Assembly: GCF_025989185.1 (NCBI RefSeq)
Contig: NZ_JAPDNT010000009.1
Location: forward strand, 80,300 to 144,299
Direction of reading: 5' to 3'
Source: Limobrevibacterium gyesilva
GTDB lineage: Bacteria; Pseudomonadota; Alphaproteobacteria; Acetobacterales; Acetobacteraceae
Length of the DNA: 64,000 bases
In this document: positions 17,313 to 26,344 of the stretch, piece after piece
How positions within the stretch are numbered: the stretch's first letter is position 1
How the letters are laid out: every line of letters starts with the position of its first letter
Translations under genes and position numbers: made by a program
The notes under the pieces: model-generated
Database searches by the model: none
Told to the model about the DNA's origin: nothing
Seen by the model: only the letters and a program-made list of their open reading frames with translations

Positions 17313-19589
17313 ATGACGTTCATCGGCAACAAGTCGGACCTGAAAGTCGTCGGCACCCGCCCGGTGCGCCCCGACGGCGTCGAGAAGGTCACCGGCCGCG
17401 CGGCGTTCGGCGCGGACATGGCCATGCCAGGCATGCTCGTGGGCAAGATCAAGCGCAGCCCGCACGCCCATGCCCGCATCCTGTCCATCGACACCGACAA
17501 GGCGCTGGCGCTGCCCGGCGTGAAAGCCGTCGTCACCGCCACCGACTTTCCCGACATCGCGTCGGAGGAGGCGTTCGTCGGCGAGGGGCCGATGAATTTC
17601 CGCGATCTGTCGCGCAACTGCATGGCGCGCGACAAGGCGCTGTACGAGGGCCATGCGGTCGCCGCCGTCGCCGCCACATCCTCTGCTATCGCCGACGCGG
17701 CCCTCGACCTGATCGAGGTGCACTACGAGGTCCTGCCGCACGTCATCGACGTGGAGGCGGCCATGGCCCCCGGCGCGCCGCTGCTGCACGACGACCTGTT
17801 CACCCAGAACACGGAGCCGGCGCCGGCCAAGCCGTCCAACATCGCCAAGCGCGTGCATTTCAGGCTGGGCGACATCGCGGCCGGGTTCCGCGAGGCCGAG
17901 GTCGTGGTGGACGGCCGCTTCACCACCCAGCCGGTGCACCAGGCCTATATCGAGCCGCATGCCTGCATCGCCAGCGTCGGCGCCGACGGCCAGAGCCAGC
18001 TCTGGGGCAGCAGCCAGGGTCAGTTCATGGTCCGCGCCTATTGCGCCAAGCTGCTGGGCATGGAGATCTCCAACCTGCGCGTGATCCCCGCCGAGATCGG
18101 CGGCGGCTTCGGCGGCAAGACGGTGGTTTATCTTGAGCCGCTGGCACTGGCGTTGTCGCGCAAGTCCGGCCGCCCCGTGAAGATGGTGATGACGCGCGAG
18201 GAGGTGTTCCGTGCCAGCGGCCCGACCTCGGGCGGCGTGGTGGAAGTGAAGATCGGCGCCCGCAAGGACGGCACCATCACCGCGGCCCAGGCCGTGCTGA
18301 AGTTCCAGGCCGGGGCGTTCCCGGGTTCGCCGGTGCAGCCTGCCTGCATGTGCGCATTTGCCACGTACGACCTGAAGAATGTCGACGTCACCGGCTACGA
18401 CGTCGTCAGCAACCGCCCGAAAGTCGCGGCCTATCGTGCGCCGGGCGCGCCGATCGCCGCCTTCGCGGTGGAAAGCGCCATGGATGATCTGGCCCGCAAG
18501 CTCGGCATGGACCCGATCGCCCTGCGCGAGAAGAACGCGGCGAAGGCCGGCACCAAAACTGCATACGGCCCGGTCTTCCCGGAAATCGGCTATCAGCAGA
18601 CATTGGCCGCGGCCAGGAACCATCCGCACTACAAGGCGCCGCTGGGGCCGAACCAGGGGCGCGGCGTCGCCACCGGCTTCTGGTTCAACATCGGCGGCGA
18701 GTCCTCGGCGGCGGTCTATGTCAACGAGGACGGCTCGGTGAACGTTGTATCAGGCAGCCCGGACATCGGCGGTTCGCGTGCCTCGATGGCCATGATGGCG
18801 GCCGAGGTGCTGGGCATTCCCGTCGAGCATGTGCGGCCGATCGTGGCCGACACCGCCTCGGTTGGGTTCACCCATATGACCGGTGGCAGCCGCGTCACCT
18901 ACGCGACCGGCATGGCCACCGTGCAGGCGGCCGAGAAGGTCGTGGAGCAACTGAAGCAGCGCGCCGCGATGATCTGGGACATCCCACCCGACGCCGTGGA
19001 ATGGAAGGACGGCGAGGCCGTGCCCGCCGGCGCCAATGCGGGCGGCTTCGATCCGTTGCCGCTGGCCGCCATCGCCCTGAAGGCGGGCAAGACCGGCGGG
19101 CCGATCGGCGCCGAGGTGTCGCTGAACGCCCAGGGTGCCGGCCCCGGCTTCGGCGCGCATATCTGCGACGTGGAGGTCGATCGCGAGACCGGCTACGTGA
19201 AGATCCTGCGCTACACGGCGGTGCAGGATGTCGGCCGCGCGATCCATCCCGGCTATGTCGAAGGGCAGATCCAGGGCGGCGCCACCCAGGGCATCGGCTG
19301 GGCGCTGAACGAGGAATATGTCTACGACGCCAAGGGGCGGATGGATAACGCGGGCTTCCTCGACTACCGCGTGCCCGTTGCCTCCGACCTGCCGATGATC
19401 GACGCGGTGCTTGTGGAGGTGCCGAACACGCGCCATCCGTTCGGTGTGCGCGGGGTCGGCGAAGTACCGATCGTGCCGCCGACGGCCGCGGTGGGCAACG
19501 CGATCCGCGACGCCCTGGGCATCCGCATGCACCATCTGCCGATGTCGCCGCCCAAGGTGCGGGCGGCGGTCGATACAGGCAGCGGCTGA
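17313..19589 (+). CDS. Molybdopterin-binding subunit of xanthine dehydrogenase family enzyme (CoxL-like)
   Basis: The 758-residue protein is the catalytic molybdenum subunit. Family blocks GGGFGGKTVVYLEP and AYRAPGAP surround the cofactor, and GVRGVGEVP near the C-terminus holds the glutamate expected to act as base. The loop has AYRAPGA rather than the AYXCSFR signature of true form I CO dehydrogenase, so the enzyme is not a CO oxidiser and more likely hydroxylates an aldehyde or N-heterocycle. I chose ATG 17313, after GAGGGGAG and 7 bp beyond the coxS-like stop; the open frame upstream only shadows that gene. Confidence 0.92.
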   Translation: MTFIGNKSDLKVVGTRPVRPDGVEKVTGRAAFGADMAMPGMLVGKIKRSPHAHARILSIDTDKALALPGVKAVVTATDFPDIASEEAFVGEGPMNFRDLSRNCMARDKALYEGHAVAAVAATSSAIADAALDLIEVHYEVLPHVIDVEAAMAPGAPLLHDDLFTQNTEPAPAKPSNIAKRVHFRLGDIAAGFREAEVVVDGRFTTQPVHQAYIEPHACIASVGADGQSQLWGSSQGQFMVRAYCAKLLGMEISNLRVIPAEIGGGFGGKTVVYLEPLALALSRKSGRPVKMVMTREEVFRASGPTSGGVVEVKIGARKDGTITAAQAVLKFQAGAFPGSPVQPACMCAFATYDLKNVDVTGYDVVSNRPKVAAYRAPGAPIAAFAVESAMDDLARKLGMDPIALREKNAAKAGTKTAYGPVFPEIGYQQTLAAARNHPHYKAPLGPNQGRGVATGFWFNIGGESSAAVYVNEDGSVNVVSGSPDIGGSRASMAMMAAEVLGIPVEHVRPIVADTASVGFTHMTGGSRVTYATGMATVQAAEKVVEQLKQRAAMIWDIPPDAVEWKDGEAVPAGANAGGFDPLPLAAIALKAGKTGGPIGAEVSLNAQGAGPGFGAHICDVEVDRETGYVKILRYTAVQDVGRAIHPGYVEGQIQGGATQGIGWALNEEYVYDAKGRMDNAGFLDYRVPVASDLPMIDAVLVEVPNTRHPFGVRGVGEVPIVPPTAAVGNAIRDALGIRMHHLPMSPPKVRAAVDTGSG

Positions 19590-19594
19590 CGATT

Positions 19595-19843
19595 ATGCCG
19601 CATGTCACCATCTCGGGCTCGGCCTGCCGCCGCTTCACCGGCGGGCAGACCGAGTTCGAGGTGGAGGCAACCAGCTTCCGCCGCCTGATCCTGGAACTCG
19701 ACCGGCGCTTTCCAGGCCTTGGCCGGCAGGTGGAGGAGGGGATGGCGATCGCCATCGACGGCGAGATCTTCCAGGACGCCTATGCCGCGCCGCTCAGGCC
19801 CGGCAGCGAGATCTACCTGATTCCAAAGATCGCCGGCGGCTGA
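19595..19843 (+). CDS. MoaD/ThiS family ubiquitin-like protein
   Basis: The 82-residue protein has the size and pattern of a MoaD/ThiS beta-grasp sulfur carrier and ends in the Gly-Gly needed for C-terminal activation (SEIYLIPKIAGG). It starts 5 bp after the molybdenum subunit gene, so it is part of the same operon. It could deliver sulfur for the sulfido ligand or for cofactor synthesis dedicated to this enzyme, but that is inference; no MoaE, MoeB or sulfurtransferase gene is nearby. Confidence 0.8.
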   Translation: MPHVTISGSACRRFTGGQTEFEVEATSFRRLILELDRRFPGLGRQVEEGMAIAIDGEIFQDAYAAPLRPGSEIYLIPKIAGG

Positions 19844-19883
19844 CCGCGCCGAATATTGCTGCCGTATTCCTGCAATCATTGAA

Positions 19884-19912
19884 TGCCCGATGAGCAACAC
19901 GAATATCGGGCA
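19884..19912. promoter_or_regulatory. Inverted repeat upstream of DapA-family gene
   Basis: TGCCCGAT and ATCGGGCA form a perfect 8-bp inverted repeat with a 13-base spacer, 28 bp before the start of the DapA-like gene and downstream of the MoaD-like gene. It could be an operator or an mRNA hairpin separating the lyase from the molybdenum genes. Nothing else supports a choice. Confidence 0.3.
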
Positions 19913-19939
19913 ATGCTGCCAGACAGGGGGGAAGCGACC

Positions 19940-20839
19940 ATGTCCGTCCAGCCGTTTGGTGTCATGCCACCAATGGCCACGCCGTTCGACACCCGTGGGA
20001 ACGTCGTCGTAACAGCCCTGCGCGAGCAGGTGGACTTCCTGATCGAGGCGGGTGTGCACGGCGTCGTCTGCGGCGGCAGCACCGGTGAGGGCCACACCTT
20101 CGAACGTGACGAATACGCGAAGCTGATCGACGTCGCCGGCGCCGCCGTGCACGGGCGCGTACCGTTCCTCGCCGGCGTCATTGTCAACAGCACGCAGGAA
20201 GCAGTCATCCGCGGCAACATGGTCAAAGGCATGAACGTGGCCGCGTTGCAGGTCACGCCCGTGCACTATTTGTTCAAGCCGGACGAGGACGCCACGATCG
20301 AGCATTTCCGCGTTGTCGCGGAAGAAACCGGCGTGCCGATCATCATCTACAACGTGGTCCCCTGGAACTATCTGTCACCGGCGCTGCTGCTGCGAATCAT
20401 GCGCGAAGTGCCGGGCGTGGTCGGTGTGAAGCAGAGCGCGGGCGACCTGAAGCTGCTGTCCGACCTGCTCATCGCGGCGCGGCCGGAAGACCAGATCTTC
20501 ACCGCCGTCGATGCGCTGCTCTATCCGTCCTACACGCTCGGCGCACGCGGCTCCATCGCCGCGATCCTGTCCGCGGCGCCGCACGCAAACGTCCAGCTCT
20601 GGAACGCCGTGAAGGCGGGCGACCACGCCACGGCCAAGGACCTGCACGAGCGCCTGCTGCGGTTGTGGAACGCCATCTCCGCCGACAACCTGCCGGCCTG
20701 CGTGAAATATGCGCAGACCCTGCAAGGGGTGCCCGCGCTGGCGCCACGCAAGCCCATGCCGCTGCCCAGCGAGAAGCAGAAGGCGGCGATCCGTACGGCC
20801 CTTGCGGGGCTGTCGGTTCAACTCCACCAGGCGGCCTGA
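19940..20839 (+). CDS. Dihydrodipicolinate synthase (DapA) family lyase
   Basis: The 299-residue TIM-barrel protein belongs to the DapA/NAL superfamily of Schiff-base aldolases and dehydratases. Lys164 in VGVKQSAG is the Schiff-base lysine and Tyr137 in IIYNVVPWN the catalytic tyrosine; GGSTGEGHTF is the pyruvate carboxylate loop. The ATG at 19940 follows a GGGGGGAAG ribosome site. Because it is beside catabolic genes rather than lysine genes, a role as a keto-acid aldolase or dehydratase is likelier than lysine synthesis. It is 97 bp behind the molybdenum hydroxylase operon and convergent with the RpiB operon. Confidence 0.87.
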   Translation: MSVQPFGVMPPMATPFDTRGNVVVTALREQVDFLIEAGVHGVVCGGSTGEGHTFERDEYAKLIDVAGAAVHGRVPFLAGVIVNSTQEAVIRGNMVKGMNVAALQVTPVHYLFKPDEDATIEHFRVVAEETGVPIIIYNVVPWNYLSPALLLRIMREVPGVVGVKQSAGDLKLLSDLLIAARPEDQIFTAVDALLYPSYTLGARGSIAAILSAAPHANVQLWNAVKAGDHATAKDLHERLLRLWNAISADNLPACVKYAQTLQGVPALAPRKPMPLPSEKQKAAIRTALAGLSVQLHQAA

Positions 20840-20927
20840 TCCACCGGCCGCTCCGTGGCATCCTGAATATCAAAAAAGGAGGAACGCCATCGAGTGGCGC
20901 CGGCCTGGCGCGGCGCACCCGGAGTGC

Positions 20928-20965
20928 GCGCCCCCTGCTGCGCGGTTCGCCGGCAGAGGGGGCGC
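20928..20965. terminator. Hairpin between convergent DapA-like and RpiB-like genes
   Basis: GCGCCCCCT and AGGGGGCGC form a perfect 9-bp stem whose 20-base apex folds further through CTGC and GCAG. It is the only strong structure in the 136 bp between two convergent operons and fits a bidirectional terminator. Confidence 0.55.
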
Positions 20966-20975
20966 CGCGCGCCGG

Positions 20976-21425
20976 TCAGCCGGCGCCTTGTTCCATCGCA
21001 TGAAGCTTGGCGACGCGACGGCGGAAATCCTCGTCGGTCGAGAATTCCGCGGCGAGATAGGCGCTGATCAGGTCCTTGGCAAGCCAGGGCCCGACGATCT
21101 GCGCGCCGATGCACATCACATTGACGTCGTCATGTTCGACGCACTGATGCGCGGAATGGACGTCGTGGCAGACCGCCGCCCGGATGCCCTTCATCTTGTT
21201 CGCGGCGATCGAAGCACCCACGCCGGTGCCGCAGACCATGATGCCGCGTGCCGCCTCGCCGGAGGTCACCTTCGCCGCCAGGCTGCGGGCGATGTCCGGA
21301 AAGTCCACGGGTTTATCATCATGCGAACCGACGTCTATGACCTCGTGACCGAGCGAGGCGAGATGTTCGAGCACCTGCGTCTTCAGCATCCATCCGGCGT
21401 GGTCCGATCCGACGACGAGCTTCAT
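20976..21425 (-). CDS. RpiB/LacA/LacB family sugar-phosphate isomerase
   Basis: The 149-residue protein has the RpiB fold: GSDHAG at the start, the catalytic Cys65 in VCGTGVG, SIAANK, and the CHDVHSAHQC segment. RpiB interconverts ribose 5-phosphate and ribulose 5-phosphate, but close relatives isomerise galactose 6-phosphate or four-carbon ketose phosphates. As the last gene of a nine-gene catabolic operon it probably serves that pathway. The start follows AAGGA and is 70 bp after the solute-binding protein stop. Confidence 0.88.
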   Translation of the reverse strand: MKLVVGSDHAGWMLKTQVLEHLASLGHEVIDVGSHDDKPVDFPDIARSLAAKVTSGEAARGIMVCGTGVGASIAANKMKGIRAAVCHDVHSAHQCVEHDDVNVMCIGAQIVGPWLAKDLISAYLAAEFSTDEDFRRRVAKLHAMEQGAG

Positions 21426-21495
21426 GAGTCCATCCTTTGAACAGTTGCATAGTTCGCGGCCGCGCGAGCCATCGCCCGCACGGCCGCAGCCAGTG

Positions 21496-22281
21496 TCAGC
21501 CCCGCATTTCCGCGGGGAGATCGGTGCCGTAGTATTTCTTGAAGATGGCGTTCAGATTGCCGTTCTTCAGGTTCACCGAGATCCACTCGTTCAGCTTCTC
21601 GACAAGCCGCGGCTCGCCCTTCTTGATGCCCACCGCCAGATCGAAGTTGCGGATGACGAACTTGGGCTCGAACCCGCGCGCGGGGTTCTTCTGGCCCATC
21701 TGGTTCACCAGCGATGCCGAGGTGGCGACGATGTCGGCCTGGCCGGTCACGGCCGCAGTCACCAGCGTCGCGTCGTCGTCGTAACGGACGACGCGGAAAC
21801 CGTGGTCGTTCGCCATCGCGCTCAGTTCGGTGTCCTGCGTTGTGCCGCGGGTCACCGCGACGGTGCGGCCCTTCATGTCGGCCCATCCCTTCAGGGCCAG
21901 GTCCTTCTTGGCTCCGATCACGGATTGCAGCACCGCGTAGGCCTTGGAGAAGTCGATCACCTTCGCCCGGTCGGCCGTGACCGAGAGCGTCGAGATGATG
22001 ATATCGGCCTTGCCCGTCTGCACGTTCGGGATGCGTGTGGCACCCGTCGTCTGCACGAATTCCAGCTCGACGCCCCAATCCTTCGCGAGCAGCCGCGCCG
22101 TCTCCACGTCCGAGCCGGTCGGCTGCATCTTGTCGTCGACCATGCCCGCCGGCGGAATGGCGAGGTCGGTCGCGATGCGGATCTTCTTCGCAGCCATGAT
22201 GTTGTCGAGAACGTCGGCATGGGCCGGGGCAAGGGCGCACAGGCACAATCCCGCAAGCGCGAGAGTCATCAGGCGTTTCAT
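21496..22281 (-). CDS. ABC transporter substrate-binding protein, family 3 (polar amino-acid type)
   Basis: The 261-residue periplasmic binding protein begins with a signal peptide (MKRLMTLALAGLCLCALAPA, cleavage after AHA). Family-3 marks include GSDVETARLLAKDWGVELEF and TLSVTADRAKVIDFS, whose arginine normally holds the substrate carboxylate, so a carboxylated ligand is likely. I chose the ATG at 22281, 8 bases after AAGGA, over a GTG six bases upstream. It completes the ABC importer formed with the ATPase and two permeases directly upstream in the operon. Confidence 0.92.
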   Translation of the reverse strand: MKRLMTLALAGLCLCALAPAHADVLDNIMAAKKIRIATDLAIPPAGMVDDKMQPTGSDVETARLLAKDWGVELEFVQTTGATRIPNVQTGKADIIISTLSVTADRAKVIDFSKAYAVLQSVIGAKKDLALKGWADMKGRTVAVTRGTTQDTELSAMANDHGFRVVRYDDDATLVTAAVTGQADIVATSASLVNQMGQKNPARGFEPKFVIRNFDLAVGIKKGEPRLVEKLNEWISVNLKNGNLNAIFKKYYGTDLPAEMRG

Positions 22282-22306
22282 CGGCACTTTCCTTTTCTTG
22301 TGGATC

Positions 22307-23044
22307 TCATCTCCGCAGTTCGCTTCCCACGAACTGCCTCAGCTCCGGCGTCGCCGGATCCGACATGATCGCCGGCGGTCCAGCCTCCCACACGCGCCCG
22401 CGATGCATGAACAGGACCTGGCTCGCGATATGGCGTGCGAACCCCATCTCGTGCGTCACCATGATCATCGTCATGCCACCCGCAGCCAGATCCTCGATCA
22501 CCCGCAGCACCTCGCCCGTCAGTTCCGGATCGAGAGCCGAGGTGACTTCGTCGAACAGCATCACCTTCGGCTGCATCGCCAGCGATCGAGCGATTGCGGC
22601 GCGCTGCTGCTGGCCGCCGGAAAGCTGCTCGGGATAGGCATCCGCCTTGTCTGCGAGCCCGACCTTGGCAAGCACGCCGCGCGCGAGATCCACCGCCTCG
22701 GCACGTCCAAGGCCCTTCACCGAGCGCGGGGCGAGCATGATGTTCTGCATCACCGTCAGATGCGGGAACAGGTTGTAGCTCTGGAACACGATGCCGACAT
22801 CGAGGCGCAGGGCGCGCAGCTTGAGGGCAGGGTCCGCGACGTCATGGCCGCAGACCGTGATCATCCCGCTGTCGATGCGTTCAAGCCGGTCGATGCAGCG
22901 CAGCGCCGTGCTCTTGCCGGAACCGCTGCGGCCGATAAGTGCCGCCACTTCGCCGCGATGAACGTCGAACGAGACGCCGTCCAGCACCTTCAGGGCGCCA
23001 AAGCTCTTGTGGACCTCGTGTAGCCGGACCACAGGGTCGGTCAT
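22307..23044 (-). CDS. Amino-acid-type ABC transporter ATP-binding protein
   Basis: The 245-residue ATPase has Walker A GRSGSGKST, signature LSGGQQQRAAIA, Walker B VMLFDEVTSALD and the switch histidine in VTHEMGFA, all typical of the GlnQ/HisP group. The ATG overlaps the stop of the second permease gene (ATGA). It powers import by the two permeases at 23041 and 23718. Confidence 0.95.
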   Translation of the reverse strand: MTDPVVRLHEVHKSFGALKVLDGVSFDVHRGEVAALIGRSGSGKSTALRCIDRLERIDSGMITVCGHDVADPALKLRALRLDVGIVFQSYNLFPHLTVMQNIMLAPRSVKGLGRAEAVDLARGVLAKVGLADKADAYPEQLSGGQQQRAAIARSLAMQPKVMLFDEVTSALDPELTGEVLRVIEDLAAGGMTMIMVTHEMGFARHIASQVLFMHRGRVWEAGPPAIMSDPATPELRQFVGSELRR

Positions 23045-23715
23045 GGCACGGCCACCCGCGCCGACCGGGCGAAGCCGGTGCTGCGCTCCAGACGCCGGCT
23101 CCAGCGCGATATCGGATAGCACAGCGCGAAATAGACGCAGGCGATGATGACGTAGATCAGGAAAGGCTCCAGCAGCGAGTTGTTGATGATCTGGCCTGCG
23201 CGCGCAAGCTCGACGAAGCCGATCGCCGAGGCGAGGGAGGTGCTCTTGATGATCTGCACGAGGAACCCCACCGTGGGCGGTGTTGCGATGCGGACGGCCT
23301 GCGGCAGGATCACCTGGAACAGGCGCTGCGTGCGCGACAGCGCCAGGCATTCGGCGGCCTCCCATTGCGGGGCGGGCACGGCCAGGATCGCGCCGCGCCA
23401 GACCTCGCCGAGGAAGGCGCCGACATAGATGGTCAGCGAGGCGCCGGCGGCGAGCAGCGGCGGGACGGAGAAGCCGATCGCCGGAAGGCCGAAATAGGCG
23501 AGGAACAGGATCACCAGAAGCGGGGTGCCTTGCACCAGTTGCACCACCGCGCCGGAGGCGACGCGCACGATGCGCAGCGGCGAGATGCGACACAGGGCCA
23601 CAAGGAAAGCCGCCACGCCGCCGCCAAGAAAAGCCATGGCGGAGAGTACGACGGTCCACATCGCGCCATTCGCGAGGTAGGCGAGATGGAATGCATTGAG
23701 ATGCCCGCCCATCAT
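23041..23715 (-). CDS. Amino-acid-type ABC transporter permease 2
   Basis: The 224-residue inner-membrane protein is a HisM/GlnP-type permease with about five hydrophobic helices and the cytoplasmic EAA loop (EAAECLALSRTQRLFQVILP). It starts two bases after the stop of the first permease gene and its stop overlaps the ATPase start. Two tandem ATGs open the gene; the first (23715) is given. Confidence 0.93.
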   Translation of the reverse strand: MMGGHLNAFHLAYLANGAMWTVVLSAMAFLGGGVAAFLVALCRISPLRIVRVASGAVVQLVQGTPLLVILFLAYFGLPAIGFSVPPLLAAGASLTIYVGAFLGEVWRGAILAVPAPQWEAAECLALSRTQRLFQVILPQAVRIATPPTVGFLVQIIKSTSLASAIGFVELARAGQIINNSLLEPFLIYVIIACVYFALCYPISRWSRRLERSTGFARSARVAVP

Positions 23716-23717
23716 GG

Positions 23718-24395
23718 TCAGATCACCGTGCCCAGCCGGCGGCGGCGCGGGAAAACAGCCCCCCCCAGCGCCCAGAAGCCCGCCCGCATCAGCAGCGAGA
23801 GCGCGACATAGAAGACTGCGACGACGATGTAGGTCTCGAATGCGCGATACGTGTCGGACTGGATGAAATTGGCAGCCGCCGTCAGTTCTTCCGTCGAGAT
23901 CTGCGAGGTCACGGACGAAGCGAGCATCAGCAGCACGAACTGGCTGGTCAGGGAAGGGTAGACCCGTTCCACCGCGGGCAGCAGGATCACGTGCCAATAC
24001 ACCTGCAGGCGCGACAGGCCGAGGCATTCGCCCGCCTCGATCTGCCCACGCGGAATGGCGTCGAAGCCGGCACGCATGATCTCGGTCGCATAGGCGCCGA
24101 CATTGATGGACAGGGCCACCAGCGCCACGGTGAAGGCGGGCAGGGACAGGCCGAGGCTGGAGAGGCCGAAATAGACCAGGAAGATCTGCACAAGGAACGG
24201 CGTGTTGCGCACAGCCTCCACGTAGAAGCCGCAGGCGGCCGCGATCCAGCGCACCGACCCCCGCCGCCCGACGGCGCAGGCGACGCCGATCGCGAAGCCG
24301 ATCGTGGTCGCGATCAGCGCGAGCTCCAGCGTGAGCAGCGCGCCGTCGCGCAGCATGGGCCACCGCGAGAGGACCGTGGTGAAATCAAGTTCCAC
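23718..24395 (-). CDS. Amino-acid-type ABC transporter permease 1
   Basis: The inner-membrane permease of about 225 residues pairs with the next gene to form the channel. It has hydrophobic helices and the EAA loop IEAGECLGLSRLQVYWHVI. Two in-frame GTG codons compete as start, 24401 and 24395. The second lies 5 to 6 bases after AGAGG and is preferred. The gene follows the HIBADH-type dehydrogenase by only 13 bp. Confidence 0.92.
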   Translation of the reverse strand: MELDFTTVLSRWPMLRDGALLTLELALIATTIGFAIGVACAVGRRGSVRWIAAACGFYVEAVRNTPFLVQIFLVYFGLSSLGLSLPAFTVALVALSINVGAYATEIMRAGFDAIPRGQIEAGECLGLSRLQVYWHVILLPAVERVYPSLTSQFVLLMLASSVTSQISTEELTAAANFIQSDTYRAFETYIVVAVFYVALSLLMRAGFWALGGAVFPRRRRLGTVI

Positions 24396-24408
24396 GCCCA
24401 CCTCTGGC

Positions 24409-25305
24409 TCAGTCCCGGACCTGATTGGTCATGCGGTCGTAGACGCGGAACAATGCCTGGTTGCCGTTGCCACCTTCGCCATGGGCACGCGCGGCCACGT
24501 ATTGGCTGGTGACCAGTGCGGTGCCAGGCAGGGGCACGGCCAGGGACTGCGCCATTTCGGCAACGAGGCGCAGATCCTTCAGCATGAGGTCGATGCGGAA
24601 ACCCGCGCTGGCGTCACCGGAAATCATGGCCGGCCCGAGCCGATCGAGCATCCACGACGCCGCCGATCCGCCCATCAATACCTCCCGCATCTGCGCAAGA
24701 TCCACGCCGGACGCTCGCGCCAGAGCCAGCGCCTCGCAGCAGGACTGGATGTTGATGGCGACCATCACCTGGTTGCAGAGCTTCACCGTCTGCCCGGCGC
24801 CGGGGCCGCCGACATGCGTAACCGTCGTGCCCATGGCGGCGAAGAAGCTCCGCGCGCGGGCGAAGGCGGCCGCGCTGCCGCCGGCCATGATGGTCAGTGT
24901 GCCGTTGAGCGCACCGACCGGCCCGCCGGAGACCGGCGCGTCGATCAATTCCACGCCGCGCCCGGCCAGCAACCCGTGCATGCGCCGTGCGGCCTGCGGC
25001 GAGATCGTGCTCATGTCCGCGACGATGCCGCCAGGCGGCGGATTGTCGGCCAGGCCGCCCGGCCCGAGCACCACCGCCTCCACATCCGGTGTATCGGGCA
25101 GCATGGTGATCACGATGTCCGCCGCGCGCGCGGCCTCGGCAATACTGGCGGCGGGCACGGCCCCGGAAATCTCCGCCACTGCCTCGGGGCGGACGTCGTA
25201 CGCATGCACGGCGTGGCCGGCCTTCAGCAGGTTGCGGGCCATGTGGCAGCCCATCGTGCCGAGGCCGATGAAGCCGACTGTTCCGGGTGTCGCGTGTTCT
25301 GTCAT
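24409..25305 (-). CDS. HIBADH family NAD(P)-dependent oxidoreductase, copy 1
   Basis: The 298-residue protein belongs to the beta-hydroxyacid dehydrogenase family (3-hydroxyisobutyrate, tartronate semialdehyde or threonate dehydrogenases). GFIGLGTMG is the dinucleotide site, DAPVSGGPVGA the substrate loop, and the lysine in GQTVKLCNQ the catalytic residue. I chose the ATG at 25305; upstream sequence in the same frame lacks a ribosome site and coding character. The 133-bp gap before it is the largest inside the operon and might hold a secondary promoter. Confidence 0.92.
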   Translation of the reverse strand: MTEHATPGTVGFIGLGTMGCHMARNLLKAGHAVHAYDVRPEAVAEISGAVPAASIAEAARAADIVITMLPDTPDVEAVVLGPGGLADNPPPGGIVADMSTISPQAARRMHGLLAGRGVELIDAPVSGGPVGALNGTLTIMAGGSAAAFARARSFFAAMGTTVTHVGGPGAGQTVKLCNQVMVAINIQSCCEALALARASGVDLAQMREVLMGGSAASWMLDRLGPAMISGDASAGFRIDLMLKDLRLVAEMAQSLAVPLPGTALVTSQYVAARAHGEGGNGNQALFRVYDRMTNQVRD

Positions 25306-25438
25306 GGGTCTCTTGTTCACAGGGGTCTGATTGATAGCCAAGGGAAGGCCGCCAACGTGGGGGCGGCGGAGAGGCCGAGGCGGCGTCGCGTGATGATCAT
25401 TGTTGTCGCCTCCGTCTGGTCTTGCTTGGGCACGCCGT

Positions 25439-26344
25439 CTACAGCCGGTAGACGCGCACCGCGTTGTCGTGCAGCAGCAGCCGTTGTTCCGCTTCCGGAC
25501 GGTCGGCGATAGCGCGGAGAAATCCGTCGACAATTGCGTCATAGCTGCCGATCAGGCTGTCCACCGGGAAGTTGCTCGCGAACAGGCATCGCTCGGGCCC
25601 GAAGATCGCGATGGCGTCGCGGATCACTGGCCCGTTCGCGTCATAGCGCCAGTCCTGCCCCGGCAGCCCGAGCCCCGAGATCTTCAGCGCGACATTCGGC
25701 GCCCGCGCCGCCGTCGCCAGCCCGGCGCGCCATGCCGCCAATCCCTCCGCCGACCGATCCGACGGGAGGGCCGCGTGGTTGATGATGATCGGCGTGTCCG
25801 GAAAATCGATGGCCAGTGCTGCGGCCGCATCCATGTGCCACCAGGGCGTCTGCAGATCGAAGCTCAGGCCATGCCTGGCGAGCAGCGCGTAGCCGCCGCG
25901 CCACACCGGGCAATCCATCGAGCCGGGCGCGCCGCGGCGTGCGGCATCGGGCGTTGCCGCGCTGCGCGGCTTGTGGCGGATGCCGCGCACCAGCGGCCGA
26001 GCCGCCTGGGCCGCGAGCACATCGGCGACGTCGTCCCGGTCCAGCCAGGCCTGCGCCACGCAGGCGCTCGGCAGACCTTCCGCAGCCGCCAGCGCGGTCA
26101 GCCAATCCGTCTCCGCCACCGGACGCGCAGGCTCGAACTCTGCCTCGACATGGACCGTCGCCGCGATGCGGTGGCGCGCGGTGTCGCGGCGGTAGTCGGC
26201 CGGCAGGTAGTTGCGGCGCAGCGCCGCGTAGCTGCCGTAACGGAACGGGATCGGCTCGGGATCGCTCAACCAGGGATGGCGATTGCGGTCGAGATTCCAG
26301 AAATGCTGGTGCGCATCGACGATGGGAAGCGGCGTCGTCTGCAT
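25439..26344 (-). CDS. Amidohydrolase family protein, lactonase-like TIM barrel
   Basis: The 301-residue protein is of the amidohydrolase_2 family, close in pattern to L-fuconolactonase, rhamnonolactonase and 2-pyrone-4,6-dicarboxylate lactonase. It begins IVDAHQHFWNLDRNRHPWLS, with the metal-site HxH, and ends with the ASNFPVDSL block holding a conserved aspartate region. A role in opening a sugar-derived or pyrone lactone is the best inference. The ATG overlaps the stop of the upstream dehydrogenase as TGATG. Confidence 0.85.
   Translation of the reverse strand: MQTTPLPIVDAHQHFWNLDRNRHPWLSDPEPIPFRYGSYAALRRNYLPADYRRDTARHRIAATVHVEAEFEPARPVAETDWLTALAAAEGLPSACVAQAWLDRDDVADVLAAQAARPLVRGIRHKPRSAATPDAARRGAPGSMDCPVWRGGYALLARHGLSFDLQTPWWHMDAAAALAIDFPDTPIIINHAALPSDRSAEGLAAWRAGLATAARAPNVALKISGLGLPGQDWRYDANGPVIRDAIAIFGPERCLFASNFPVDSLIGSYDAIVDGFLRAIADRPEAEQRLLLHDNAVRVYRL

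Noticed and set aside
22939..23811. Plus-strand frame of 290 codons opposite the ABC transporter genes
   Set aside because: It is the complement of permease and ATPase genes with intact motifs and has no features of its own.
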